Positions 11,064-21,859 of a DNA stretch of 64,000 bases are shown piece after piece; position 1 is the first letter of the stretch, and every line of letters begins with the position of its first letter. A model generated the notes under the pieces. It made no database searches, had not been told where the DNA came from, and worked only from the letters and a program-made list of their open reading frames with translations. The stretch is taken from NCBI GenBank assembly GCA_010645155.1, contig CM021323.1, positions 9,425,636 to 9,489,635 on the forward strand, read 5' to 3'. The translations under genes were made by a program, and so were the position numbers. Source of the stretch: Tigriopus japonicus. Lineage: Eukaryota > Arthropoda > Copepoda > Harpacticoida > Harpacticidae.

Positions 11064-13590
11064 CAAGTATTTAACGCAGATATTTTTAATGCGTCGACCT
11101 CAGAGCGGGAAGGCTAATAAGTACTAGATTTGCAAGTCTTTTGTTTTCTAAAAGGTTATATTTTTTACGCTTTCATTAAAGCATCGTGTTTTCATTCACT
11201 TATGACTAGGGACAGGAATTTTCTCGTCGTTTTACCTTTTTTCCGCGCAGAAAATTTATTTGAATTGAATTGAATATTTGTCTGATTTGAATTCTGTTTG
11301 TCTTTTTTCGTCTAATCGGGCAATTTTATTCGTCTTTCTCGCCTTAAAGGTCAAAATTAGGATTTTCTTGTATTGTAAGTTCTTTAAGGCTCTTTGTTTT
11401 TTCAGTTATTTATGTACCATTTATGCCCATTTCATGCCCATGCAGTAATTCCTTTTAAGATTTTCTAGATTTTGGCGTTTTTGCACAAGCAGACATATTT
11501 TTTCCCCTCAATTGGGACATACATTCTGTTTAATTTGTGGACAGCCGTTTGAAACGTCTTTTTCGTCCTTACCGGCAACTAATTCGTCTTTTATCTTATT
11601 CGTGGATTGACTTTGCATTAGCTGATCAAGCGACAGTATCAAAACAAAGAGAAAAACTGTTCAAGCAGCTTGCAAGAAATAAGGGTTCGAGTTTTCGGCT
11701 CTTAAAAAAACTTGTTTCATCAAGCTAGTCTTCAACTACGATAAAGAGGAGGCAGATTTCAACGCATGATGTGCGGTCACTCCATGAAAATCAAAACAAG
11801 AAAAAGATGTTCACAACTTACAGCTGACGAGCCTCAAAATTTTGTGAGCTGTTTTGCGTTTGTCAATTAGTAGAGAGGTAGAAAAAATGCACTCCTTTGG
11901 ATTTTTTGCCTTATTTGCATTTATCCTCTTTTTCCAAATTTTACCTACATTTTTTGGTTTCTGCTTTTATGTTTTCTGTCCCACATATTGTTAGCATATG
12001 GGGTGGGTCTAATTGGGCCATGAGCGGGCTCAGTGTCGGCTGGGATCACTTTGGAGGTGATTTCAATGTGAGTTGGACCAAAAAAACATAAACCAATCCA
12101 GAGTCAGAACCAGCACCAACCACGATTCACCGCCAAAGTGTAGTGAAATAGGAGTTAACTCATTTAACTTGAATAAATACTATGTAGTGAGGTTAGAAAT
12201 ATTTCTATGAGTCTTATACAATCCAATCTGATCCAGATTTGCATCAATCTGGATTTGAGCTGGCTCCAAAATTTCGATTTTCAGTTCGAAACCAAACCAG
12301 TTCAAAAAGAAAAGTCGCTAAACTGACCTTGGTCCAGAACCAAAAATTCTTGGTGTGACGCATTCATAACAACATGTTTTGCATTTTATTGCATTTTGCC
12401 CATTGTGTTAGCATATTTTTCCTCTTGTATTTGCATTATTTACATTTTAGTGTCTTTTTTTACATATTATTTTACATTTTTCATTGTTAATTTGAATTTT
12501 ATTTACCTCCCTACTTATTAGTCAGTTTCATTCGTCTTTTTGGGCAATTATTTGGATTTTTTTGGGTTGGTTTCGGATTTTCTACTATCGCTGCAAAGAA
12601 AATGATTCCCTTCAAAAAGAAATCAGAGGATTTAGAGGATCAGCTCCTGACGAAGACTTATGGGTAACAAATTGAACAATAAAGGAGCCCGATAAAGAAG
12701 AGAGGAGGACTTCATTGATCGAACTAACCTCGATTCCTTGGGATTTGGAGGTGCTCTCAGAACGCACGTAAGACCTCTACGATCGCTACAACTGATCTCA
12801 AGGCTTGGGTTAGGACAGAGCCCATGAACGCTCTTGAAAAGCTTAAAAGATGCCCAAAATTATGCCTCACACAATGCAAACACTGAAATTTATCTTAATC
12901 TCTTGGTTCACTCACATTTAGAAAAAGTAAATGGACTTTTGGTATGTGGCTGAATCACCAACAGAACAAGCCCCGCCATCAAGACGAACTCGCACACCAT
13001 GAAGAATTTATCAGTAGTTGAGACTTGACTGATTCCCAAAATAACTTTGGGTGTGAATTTGCTCCTGTCATTAAAGTGTATCAAAGTTGGGTGTGCCATC
13101 AACCATAGACTGTAGCACTATACCAGATGGAGTACTACTAGGAAACAAATGAACCGAACTTACAATTTAAAAAACACACTTGAAAGGCACTGCACAAATG
13201 AATTTATCACATTTGAAGATGATTTTTCAAGATGTTTGTAATTTTGTGAGTGAGAAGCAACTGGCAAAACAAACAAGGGTGACTGCAAATTGAAGGCTTT
13301 CTATAGTTGTGATTTGGATCTTGCAAAAAGAATTAAGTTTTAAGTCATTTCTTTAAATAATAGAAGCCTACCATAAGCCTATGAATTGCAGGAGGAACTT
13401 AATTACCTCAAAATATAAAAAGTTGTTGTGCTGCCATCAGAAGAAATCATGTTGTCTGATGGTCAAGGATCTCGTCGCCTTTTGAATGGCAAATGTGGCC
13501 AACCCTGCCCAATGAGAATTGACTTGGGTTGCCTGAATGACACATAATTTGAGACAAGCCCTTTTTCTGATGTGGTTTCAAATCCTTTAA
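11064..13590. other. AT-rich DNA, no gene recognised
   Basis: Mostly low-complexity T-rich sequence with short frames. On the minus strand a 64-codon frame at 12908-13102 ends near a donor-like GTGAGT, but its product is not recognisable and no acceptor partner is seen. Confidence 0.4.
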
Positions 13591-15147
13591 ATACTATTTA
13601 TGCACCTGCAAAGGAAGGGAGTAATGGCCAAAATCCGGCGGAGGGAGTTTCATTTTATTGGCGACCCGAGTGCGTCAGCCCGAGGGGCGTCAATTAAAAT
13701 GAAACGAGTGATGTCGGATCTTGACCATTCCTTCCTTCATTTGTGGGTGCATATGGTATTTTGTTGACCAACTTATCCTTTTTGGGACTTCCGTTACAAT
13801 TTTTCAACCCTGAAAATCAGTTCAACCACGGACATTGGTACTATCCAACTAGCATGCTTTGCTTACTCAATACCGGTATTAGGAGCAAGCTCCGTTCACC
13901 TCAAGTACATCAGTTGGTGTGTTGGCTACTCAGTGCCAAGGTACAAAAGCCTACCACGACATCTTCAATGGATCATTCCCCGTCAATGAGACGGGGGCTT
14001 CAGACGTGCAAGTTATTGTGCGTCTGAGATGTATCAGTAAAGACATGATTCATTCATAGGGCAATAAAGTGATTTGTAGGGTGGTAAAGTAAGTTGTAGG
14101 GGAATAATATTTTGGACCTGACCTCTTCGGGCTTGAAGGAAGTCTCATAAAAGGAGAAGGCGGTCAATAAATTTAGAAATCCTTGTCTAGAGGTATGGTT
14201 GACAACTCTCCATGGACAGAGCAATACAATCTCAGCTTGAAGTTGGTACTAATTCTCAGTGGTAAAATACCTTACCTTGGTAGACCTTGGTGCCTATAAT
14301 ACCTTGGTTCTTACATGAGGAAAGCTTGGCTTATGGGTTCAATCTTTCTTCTTTTATTGGACTTTCATCCTCCCCAACAAATCAGCCTGCTTTGACTTTT
14401 CTTTGTAGAGAGACGTTGAATTTGAAAATTTCCATGACAAAACATTGAAATTTAGGGATCAGAAATCAACTTTCACACTTCCAGAGGGTAACCAGTGTTG
14501 TGGCATGGGGCTAAGCACGTAAAACTCATTCTCAAAGGGACTTAAAACCACTTTTCTTGGACGATTGTGTTCTCCCGCCACAATCTGTTTCTTCCCTACT
14601 GATGTAAGAGAATATGATGATTGGCGGCGGCAGCGCAGTCTAGGAATTCAGTGGTCCATGAATCACTTCACTGCCCTTCCAATCAATTCATTGCTCTACA
14701 TCTTGATAATTTTGCTGAAAATTCATGTCATACGCACAATAATTTGTACGTGTGAAGCCCCCATCTCATTGATGAGGAATGATCCAATGTGGAATTCGTG
14801 GTAGGCTTTTATACTAAGGCACTGAGTAGCCAACACACGAATTGATGATGGACTGACGGGAGGTGAACAAAGCTCCAAAAACCCGTATTGAGCAGGCAAT
14901 GCATGCAGGTCAGAAAGTACGAATGTCCAAGTTTGAATTTCAGGTTTGAAAAAATCGAAACGGAAGTCCCAAAAAGATAAGTTGGTCAACAAAATACCAT
15001 ATGCACCCATAAATGAAGGGAACATCACTCGTTTCATTTTAATTGACGCCCCTCGGGCTGACGCCCTCGGGTTGCCAATAAAATGAAACTCCCTTCGCCG
15101 GATTTTGGCCATTACTCCCTTCCTTTGCAAATGCATATATAGTACTT
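13591..15147. mobile_element. 1.56-kb element with inverted arms of about 430 bp
   Basis: The sequence from about 13591 (TGCAAAGGAAGGGAGTAATG near 13606) to about 14035 reappears inverted at about 14715-15147, roughly 85% alike. Shared marks include TGACGCCCCTCGGGCTGACG and CAACTTATCCTTTTTGGGAC on opposite strands. Between the arms lie about 680 bp unique to this copy. Open frames on both strands are shadows of one another. It is either a large foldback transposon or two inverted copies of one 430-bp repeat. Confidence 0.6.
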
Positions 15148-15326
15148 ACAGTATGACACATAAAACTTTTCTGCTTCGGAAACAGAACAATGACTTCATC
15201 ATCGATGAAACACGAAAGAGAGACGAAACCCTACTTTTCACAATAAACTTTGATAAGCTGAAATCAGGATCACTTTGTATAGGGACACATACTACAGAAG
15301 CCAATTCCTTCATTCCTGTATTCTAG

Positions 15327-16809
15327 GCTTTTGTAATTGCACTGGCAAGCGATTTCATTCCAAGGATGGTGTATATATTTGTATATTCTCCGAACTGGTC
15401 ATTGGATGGATATGTCAATTCTACTTTGGCATGTAAGTAAATTATGATCTAATTTATGCGAGGCCAAAAATCATGCAACCGACTTGACTTTTGGTTTCAA
15501 TTTCCACGACATGCATGGCTCTGGAAAATGAGCCATGAGCTAAATGCTTGATTTTCAAAATGGGTGCTTTTGCTTGATTAGCTTCTGAAAGTTTTTTTTG
15601 TTTTTCATCTATTTTGAAAGCAAAGTTGGTTATTTCTTTGCTTGTCTATTAATGACTTTTATTGGACACCTTTGCCGGCTGTCGGCCTAAACGTATAAAA
15701 GAAGGCAAATAAGAATGTTGACGCAGCAACTAACCAATCTACTTGAAAAATATCTTTTTGAGCTTTTTATTCATTATAGTAGTACCCTACTCTTCTTTTT
15801 TTCTCTTCTTTTGCATCTTTTTCTTCCCTCTTACACCTTCAATGCCTGTGTGTGAAGCACCTTGTCAATAAGATCAATATTGTCAAAACCTTTTGATTCT
15901 TTTAACTGCCAATTTCAGCTTTTAACACAAACGATTGGGGATCTGTGACAGCAAGCGATTACTTTGGCCCCCCAATTGCTACCAATCAAAGTATGCAGCC
16001 ATATGAAACTTGCAGATATCGAGCGTATAGGGCCCCACCAGGATCTGAAGATGAATATTCGATTGACAAAACTTGGCTTCACGTTTTTGCGGCCCGTTTA
16101 GGTTTTGTTGCGGTGTATGAGGTAATTTCATCATTGAACAACTATTTGACATTCTCTCAGAAATCCTATGATTTACATGTTTGACTAATTGAATCGAAGC
16201 TACTCGTACAAAGAATATTTTTACTTGACAAGACTTGATCCTACACTTATCATTTACCAAAGCAAGCAGTTGTGGCGGAGGGGTTGAGCACTGGCAAACT
16301 AACCACCACATTCCAAGTTTGAATCTTGGGCTTGCAGAGTTCTAGTGGCTTGTGGTATTGATTTACACGTAGTCACGGCTTTGACAGCTTAAATGGGCGA
16401 ACCTGCGGTCATTCCCATGGGTGAGGTAATAATTGATGCGTGTTGCTGGACCGGCAATATTCTCACGGAGCAGACAGCTTTTATCAGATCGGAGCTGCAA
16501 AGCTGCGTCCTGACTCTGAGAAAACAAACAAACTACCATTTACTATTTTCAAAAACAATTGCAAACTATCGTTTCTATTTTCTACAGCACATGATCATGG
16601 TTTTGACAGCTGGCCTTGCTTATGTTATCCCAGAGGTTCCCAATAATCTCCAGACACAATTACTACGAGAACGACATCAAGAAAGGGAAATCGACTTCGA
16701 CATCAACTTCGTTCCCTTGGAAGAGGAGAGAATCGCCCATCAGATTAAGAGTAAATCTTTGACCTTAGAAGAACTGGCGTGTTTAAAATTAGCCCTTCGT
16801 AATGATTGA
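15327..16809 (+). CDS. anoctamin (TMEM16) family protein, C-terminal exons only
   Basis: Three coding exons, 15327-15432, 15919-16121 and 16588-16809, splice in phase and give the last 176 residues plus stop. Anoctamins are ten-helix membrane proteins acting as Ca2+-activated chloride channels or phospholipid scramblases. Visible family marks are [16 protein letters not shown] (a late transmembrane helix), a [10 protein letters not shown] block, [14 protein letters not shown] followed across the splice by [18 protein letters not shown] (last helix), and a charged cytoplasmic tail. The catalytic and Ca2+-binding helices are upstream and were not found in this window. Either earlier exons lie beyond long repeat-filled introns or this is a detached fragment. 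The paralogue cannot be assigned from the tail. The frame is intact throughout. Confidence 0.85.
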
Positions 16810-17441
16810 CTTTGAAGATGTATTGTACTACATGTGGGAGTTGAAGATTAAAAAAAAATGTTTACTTACATTTCGCTTGGATTGAATCAGAGGGAAGGAA
16901 AAAAGATAGAAAGGTTGCGTGATTCCACAGTTCAGTGGCTCATCTAAAACATTTCCATGAGACTCTCCCTGCTTTAGACGCAAAAAATCATGTAATGAAA
17001 TGTTCACTGAATCCTTTTCAAAGACCCTGCCCAATGTTTAGAGTCTTAAATTGCAAACTTTAAAAATAGTCTTTGAGAAGAAAAATATAAGTTGGACGCA
17101 TCAACTAATTTTACAGCGCATTAAGTTGAGCTCTAGAAAAAAACGCAAACTTTGTGCTTCAGAGTAAGCAGTGGAGGCACTGGATTGAAGGACTGCTTGA
17201 TGAGGTCCGTTCTGTTTGAAAATGTTGAAAACAGCCCTCAAAAGGGTTTCAGCCAATCACATGATGTGAATTGGATGACGGCATTGACGCCGGTCTCAAC
17301 CCCGTCTACCTCTCACAATAAAATGTCTCTAGGTCATATTGATGGTTTAATGGTTCTTTGGTTTTCGTCTACTCCATTGTTTAAGATTATACATTTATTA
17401 TTTTTACCCTGGTAGTTCATACAAAATGGAACAGCAAACTA
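16810..17441. other. 3' flank of the anoctamin exons, no gene recognised
   Basis: Nothing beyond short frames. No AATAAA is obvious in the first few hundred bases. Confidence 0.4.
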
Positions 17442-17688
17442 GGGAGGAGACGTGGTGTCGTGGTTAGCGCAGTTTCCTGTAGTGAGAGAGGTCCCAGGTT
17501 CGATTCTCCTCCCCGACCTCTCTCAGGGAAACTTTTAGACGCTAATCCACACCCACAGACGGAGAACCAATCTGATACCGGACACGAGATTGCCTATCGG
17601 AAATGATTTGGAAAATGTGATGGCTGGCTTCGCTGGCCGGGCGAGGCTCAAACCTCCGACCCTAGCACCCACAATCAAAAAAAAAACC
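17442..17688 (+). mobile_element. tRNA-derived SINE, full-length copy 2
   Basis: This is the best copy of the family. It has an A-box-like TGGTTAGCGCAG at 17461, a B-box GGTTCGATTCT at 17497, a unique body, and a 3' end with GCTGGCCGGGCGAGGCTCAA then CCCTAGCACCC and an A-run (about 17675-17685). The A-run fits retroposition primed by a LINE. Confidence 0.88.
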
Positions 17689-18172
17689 GTCTCCGTAATT
17701 CTGAAGTGGTTAATCTCACAAAAATGGACAGAGCCAGAGACTGCTATCCAAGCATAGCTGTTCTTGACTGAGCTCGAAAAGGCGCAACAGGTAACAATTA
17801 TTAAGATACATGTGTTTTTAGGCTCTATGTGTCGCCTTATTCTCGATTATAGCCAAATTTTGGGAGGGAGAAAAAAAGTTGAGGCCCCTAAAGCTAAGTT
17901 TTCCACAAACACCTTCGCAATTTGAACCAAGGGGAACTTGCTGATATGACTCTTCTGAACTTTAGACCTGTTTCATTCAAGTCTTTAAACCTGCTTCATT
18001 CAGATCCTTAGACCTGCTTTAATCTGGTCAAGTGTTTGGCCAATCATTTGCTGTGAAAGTAAGGTTTCAATGGTGGCCTGTTCTAAATCTGAAAAAATAG
18101 ACATGGGCTTAACCGTCGTTTCAGACTGACTTTCTCCCTCGACGGAGCAACGGAAAAATCCCCTGATGCCTT

Positions 18173-18405
18173 TTGTTGGAGTCGAGTTCTAATGGATTAG
18201 TCTGGCCTAGGTTTGTGAAAACCTTTTTTCCTTTCCAATGGGGCCAACTGCCTTGTCTCCACAGTAGTAAAATGAACGAGTTCTTTCATTCAAACATGTC
18301 TACGAAGGCTTGTAGATGGTTTATCACACAAATGAGCACAAATATTAACGTCCGAGAGATATATGCTTTCAAAGGATTATTTTGAAGAATTATTGTCAAA
18401 TTATT
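18173..18405 (+). repeat. dispersed repeat, outlying copy of the palindrome's central sequence
   Basis: About 230 bp, roughly 90% identical to 20110-20340 (and inverted to 19790-20018). It includes AATGGATTAGTCTGGCC and TCCGAGAGATATATGCT. It abuts the truncated outer end of the palindrome's left arm. Confidence 0.8.
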
Positions 18406-18417
18406 ATTATATCATAG

Positions 18418-19582
18418 CCAGCGGCTATGACGGCTTCGATGCGCTTCCGGAATGCGCTGCACACCTTCCGGATGTAGTCCTCGTCCATCCTCTTCCATGC
18501 CAAGCTGATTGCCTTCTCCAATGACTCAATGACTGCGTTGACCCATGTGGCCTGTTGCATGCAGCTTCCTCAACCTTAGCCTAGATGTTGAAGTCCAACG
18601 GACTAAGGTCGGGGGAGCTGGGAGGCCAGACGTCCTTCGGCCAGAAGTTGCTCAGATTAGATCGGCACCATTCTTGTGTCTTTTGAGAGGTGTGACAGGG
18701 GGCACCGTCTTGCTGAAAGATGAAGGCACCATCTGGATACTCCTTGTCGAGCCAGGGCTTCACTTTCTTTTCCAGGAGGCTGATGTACATGTCCGAGTTG
18801 ACCTTCTCGTTGTTCCTGATGAAGATGGGAGGACACTTTTTGCCATCGGAGGACACGACGCCCAGGACCATGACTGACGCAGCATGTTTCGTTTTGAATG
18901 TGAACTTAACATTGTCAGGGACGTCTCTAACATGTTCACTTGAAATGTAGCGGTCTGTTCTGCTGTTGGATACCCTGTCAACTCGGAAGAGTTTTTCATC
19001 TGAAAAGACAACCGAAGGGAGGCCACCGCTCTTCAATTTATTTAGAATCCGTTGCGATCTCTCGAGTCTTTTAGCCTTGGTGTTGTTGTTAATGAGGTGC
19101 TTCTTCCTCCTGGCTCTAGATTTCATCCCCAGGTCCTCATGCACCACTCTGTGGACAGTGGTGGGGGCCAATTCCATGCTCTTGGCGATGCCACGGATGG
19201 TCCTCACTGGATTGGACTTGATTCGGTTCTTGATCTTTTTTATGACGGTTTTCGTTCTCACAGATCGTTTCCTGCCTTGTCCAGATTGTCTTTCAACACT
19301 TCCTCGCTCAGCAAAACGTTTTCGGATGGCATACACTGACTTCCGGCTGATTCCAAGAGCCTTGGCAATGGTGGTCACGGCTAGGCCGCGCGAGCTCATT
19401 TCGAGCACAACTTCTCTCTTGGCCTCCATGTTGACTAACTATTTGGCGCGGCGGACTTTTTTGGCTTGGAAGTTTCTTTTATTGTGTTGTTACGCAACCT
19501 CGAAGCCATCGTTTTATTTGCTGCACTAATTTTCAAGATATTAACAATTTACTAAGTGTTACCTTAATTATGGAACATGGGG
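18418..19582 (-). pseudogene. Tc1/mariner DD37D transposase, left-arm copy, truncated
   Basis: This is the inverted twin of the right-arm copy, with the open frame 19429-18581 (282 codons). It has one terminal inverted repeat (19556-19582) but is cut at 18418, so it lacks roughly 150 bp at its 3' end including the other inverted repeat. It carries the same premature TAG and the same downstream frameshift as the right copy. Confidence 0.9.
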
Positions 19583-21710
19583 TACGTGCAGAAACTTATC
19601 AACAGATCAGGTGAGACCCACGAGAAATGTCATAATCTTAATTCTTAATTTTGCTGAAATATAGACAAGTTTCAAACTTATTGGAACAATATCATTGCTA
19701 GTGGTTTGTTGCTCTATAATTCCAGTTGCGACATCTGAAATCATTAGTCCACCACTGCAATCAGTTAAATCGTTAAATACTCAATATTTTGACAATAGTT
19801 CTTCAAAATAATCCTTTGACAGCATATATCTCTCGGACGTTGAAATTTGTGCTCATTTGTATGATAAACCATCTACAAACCTTCGTAGACATAATTGAAT
19901 GAAAGGACTCGCTCATTTTACTACTATGGAGACAAGGAAGTTGGCCCAGCGGAAAGAAAAAAAAGGTTGTCACAAACCTGGGCCAGACTAATCCATTAGA
20001 AGGTGTCGAGGTTTCGGACTTATCATTCATCTATTTTTTTTCTTGAAAATTATCTACGACATCTGCAACTACGACATCTGCAACCAAGCGCAAATAGATG
20101 AATGATAAGTCCGAAACCTCGACACCTTCTAATGGATTAGTCTGGCCCAGGTTTGTGACAACCTTTTTTTTCTTTCCGCTGGGCCAACTTCCTTGTCTCC
20201 ATAGTAGTAAAATGAGCGAGTCCTTTCATTCAATTATGTCTACGAAGGTTTGTAGATGGTTTATCATACAAATGAGCACAAATTTCAACGTCCGAGAGAT
20301 ATATGCTGTCAAAGGATTATTTTGAAGAACTATTGTCAAAATATTGAGTATTTAACGATTTAACTGATTGCAGTGGTGGACTAATGATTTCAGATGTCGC
20401 AACTGGAATTATAGAGCAACAAACCACTAGCAATGATATTGTTCCAATAAGTTTGAAACTTGTCTATATTTCAGCAAAATTAAGAATTAAGATTATGACA
20501 TTTCTCGTGGGTCTCACCTGATCTGTTGATAAGTTTCTGCACGTACCCCATGTTCCATAATTAAGGTAACACTTAGTAAATTGTTAATATCTTGAAAATT
20601 AGTGCAGCAAATAAAACGATGGCTTCGAGGTTGCGTAACAACACAATAAAAGAAACTTCCAAGCCAAAAAAGTCCGCCGCGCCAAATAGTTAGTCAACAT
20701 GGAGGCCAAGAGAGAAGTTGTGCTCGAAATGAGCTCGCGCGGCCTAGCCGTGACCACCATTGCCAAGGCTCTTGGAATCAGCCGGAAGTCAGTGTATGCC
20801 ATCCGAAAACGTTTTGCTGAGCGAGGAAGTGTTGAAAGACAATCTGGACAAGGCAGGAAACGATCTGTGAGAACGAAAACCGTCATAAAAAAGATCAAGA
20901 ACCGAATCAAGTCCAATCCAGTGAGGACCATCCGTGGCATCGCCAAGAGCATGGAATTGGCCCCCACCACTGTCCACAGAGTGGTGCATGAGGACCTGGG
21001 GATGAAATCTAGAGCCAGGAGGAAGAAGCACCTCATTAACAACAACACCAAGGCTAAAAGACTCGAGAGATCGCAACGGATTCTAAATAAATTGAAGAGC
21101 GGTGGCCTCCCTTCGGTTGTCTTTTCAGATGAAAAACTCTTCCGAGTTGACAGGGTATCCAATAGCAGAACAGACCGCTACATTTCAAGTGAACATGTTA
21201 GAGACGTCCCTGACAATGTTAAGTTCACATTCAAAACGAAACATGCTGCGTCAGTCATGGTCCTGGGCGTCGTGTCCTCCGATGGCAAAAAGTGTCCTCC
21301 CATCTTCATCAGGAACAACGAGAAGGTCAACTCGGACATGTACATCAGCCTCCTGGAAAAGAAAGTGAAGCCCTGGCTCGACAAGGAGTATCCAGATGGT
21401 GCCTTCATCTTTCAGCAAGACGGTGCCCCCTGTCACACCTCTCAAAAGACACAAGAATGGTGCCGATCTAATCTGAGCAACTTCTGGCCGAAGGACGTCT
21501 GGCCTCCCAGCTCCCCCGACCTTAGTCCGTTGGACTTCAACATCTAGGCTAAGGTTGAGGAAGCTGCATGCAACAGGCCACATGGGTCAACGCAGTCATT
21601 GAGTCATTGGAGAAGGCAATCAGCTTGGCATGGAAGAGGATGGACGAGGACTACATCCGGAAGGTGTGCAGCGCATTCCAGAAGCGCATCGAAGCCGTCA
21701 TAGCCGCTGG
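18418..21710. repeat. 3.3-kb near-perfect palindrome
   Basis: The left arm, about 18418-20030, is the reverse complement of the right arm, about 20098-21710. Paired positions sum to 40128. A spacer of about 67 bp (around 20031-20097, with two copies of ACGACATCTGCAAC) separates them. The only arm difference I found is one transition (C in the left-arm transposase sense, near 18966, against T near 21162). Each arm holds a Tc1/mariner copy and the same flanking repeat. Confidence 0.93.
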
Positions 21711-21857
21711 AGGCGGACACATTGAATAAAAAATTTAGCTTACCATATGTAGATTACATTTGATATTAATAAATTTTTTGAGGCTCTTCTCTATCCTTTG
21801 TTATAACAATAGTTCTTATTTTTACCTTCTGTGTTACCTTAATTATGGAACATGGGG
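20546..21857 (+). mobile_element. complete Tc1/mariner-superfamily element (DD37D type)
   Basis: Perfect 27-bp terminal inverted repeats, beginning CCCCATGTTCCATAATTAAG (20546-20572) and ending as its complement (21831-21857), are flanked by TA on both sides (20544-20545, 21858-21859), the target duplication of this superfamily. The 1312-bp element contains one transposase gene. The end sequence CCCC differs from the common CAGT start. Confidence 0.92.
20699..21724 (+). pseudogene. Tc1/mariner transposase, inactivated
   Basis: The first 282 codons (20699-21547) are intact: a paired-like helix-turn-helix DNA-binding region (residues about 1-110, with GISRKSVYAIRKRF and a GQGRKR hook) and a DDE/D nuclease domain with FSDEKLF, FQQDGAPCHTS and SPDLSPLDFNI. 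There are 37 residues between the second and third catalytic Asp, so it is DD37D, as in the maT group. A TAG replaces the expected Trp right after SPLDFNI. After that, coding similarity continues with a frame change near 21586 (CNRPHGS in one frame, VNAVIESLEKAISLAWKRM in another) to a natural end HIE-stop near 21728. It cannot make a full-length enzyme, but both lesions are minor, so decay is recent. Confidence 0.9.
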
Positions 21858-21859
21858 TA

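Noticed and set aside
12908..13102. Minus-strand exon of a membrane protein
   Set aside because: It has a hydrophobic stretch and a donor-like GTGAGT, but no acceptor, no partner exon and no recognisable family.
17442..17520. Functional tRNA gene
   Set aside because: A and B boxes are present but the sequence does not close a tRNA cloverleaf, and it recurs with the same non-tRNA body at other sites, so it is a SINE head.
18966..19529. 187-codon frame on the plus strand (and its twin at 20599-21162)
   Set aside because: It is the antisense shadow of the transposase and contains no family features.
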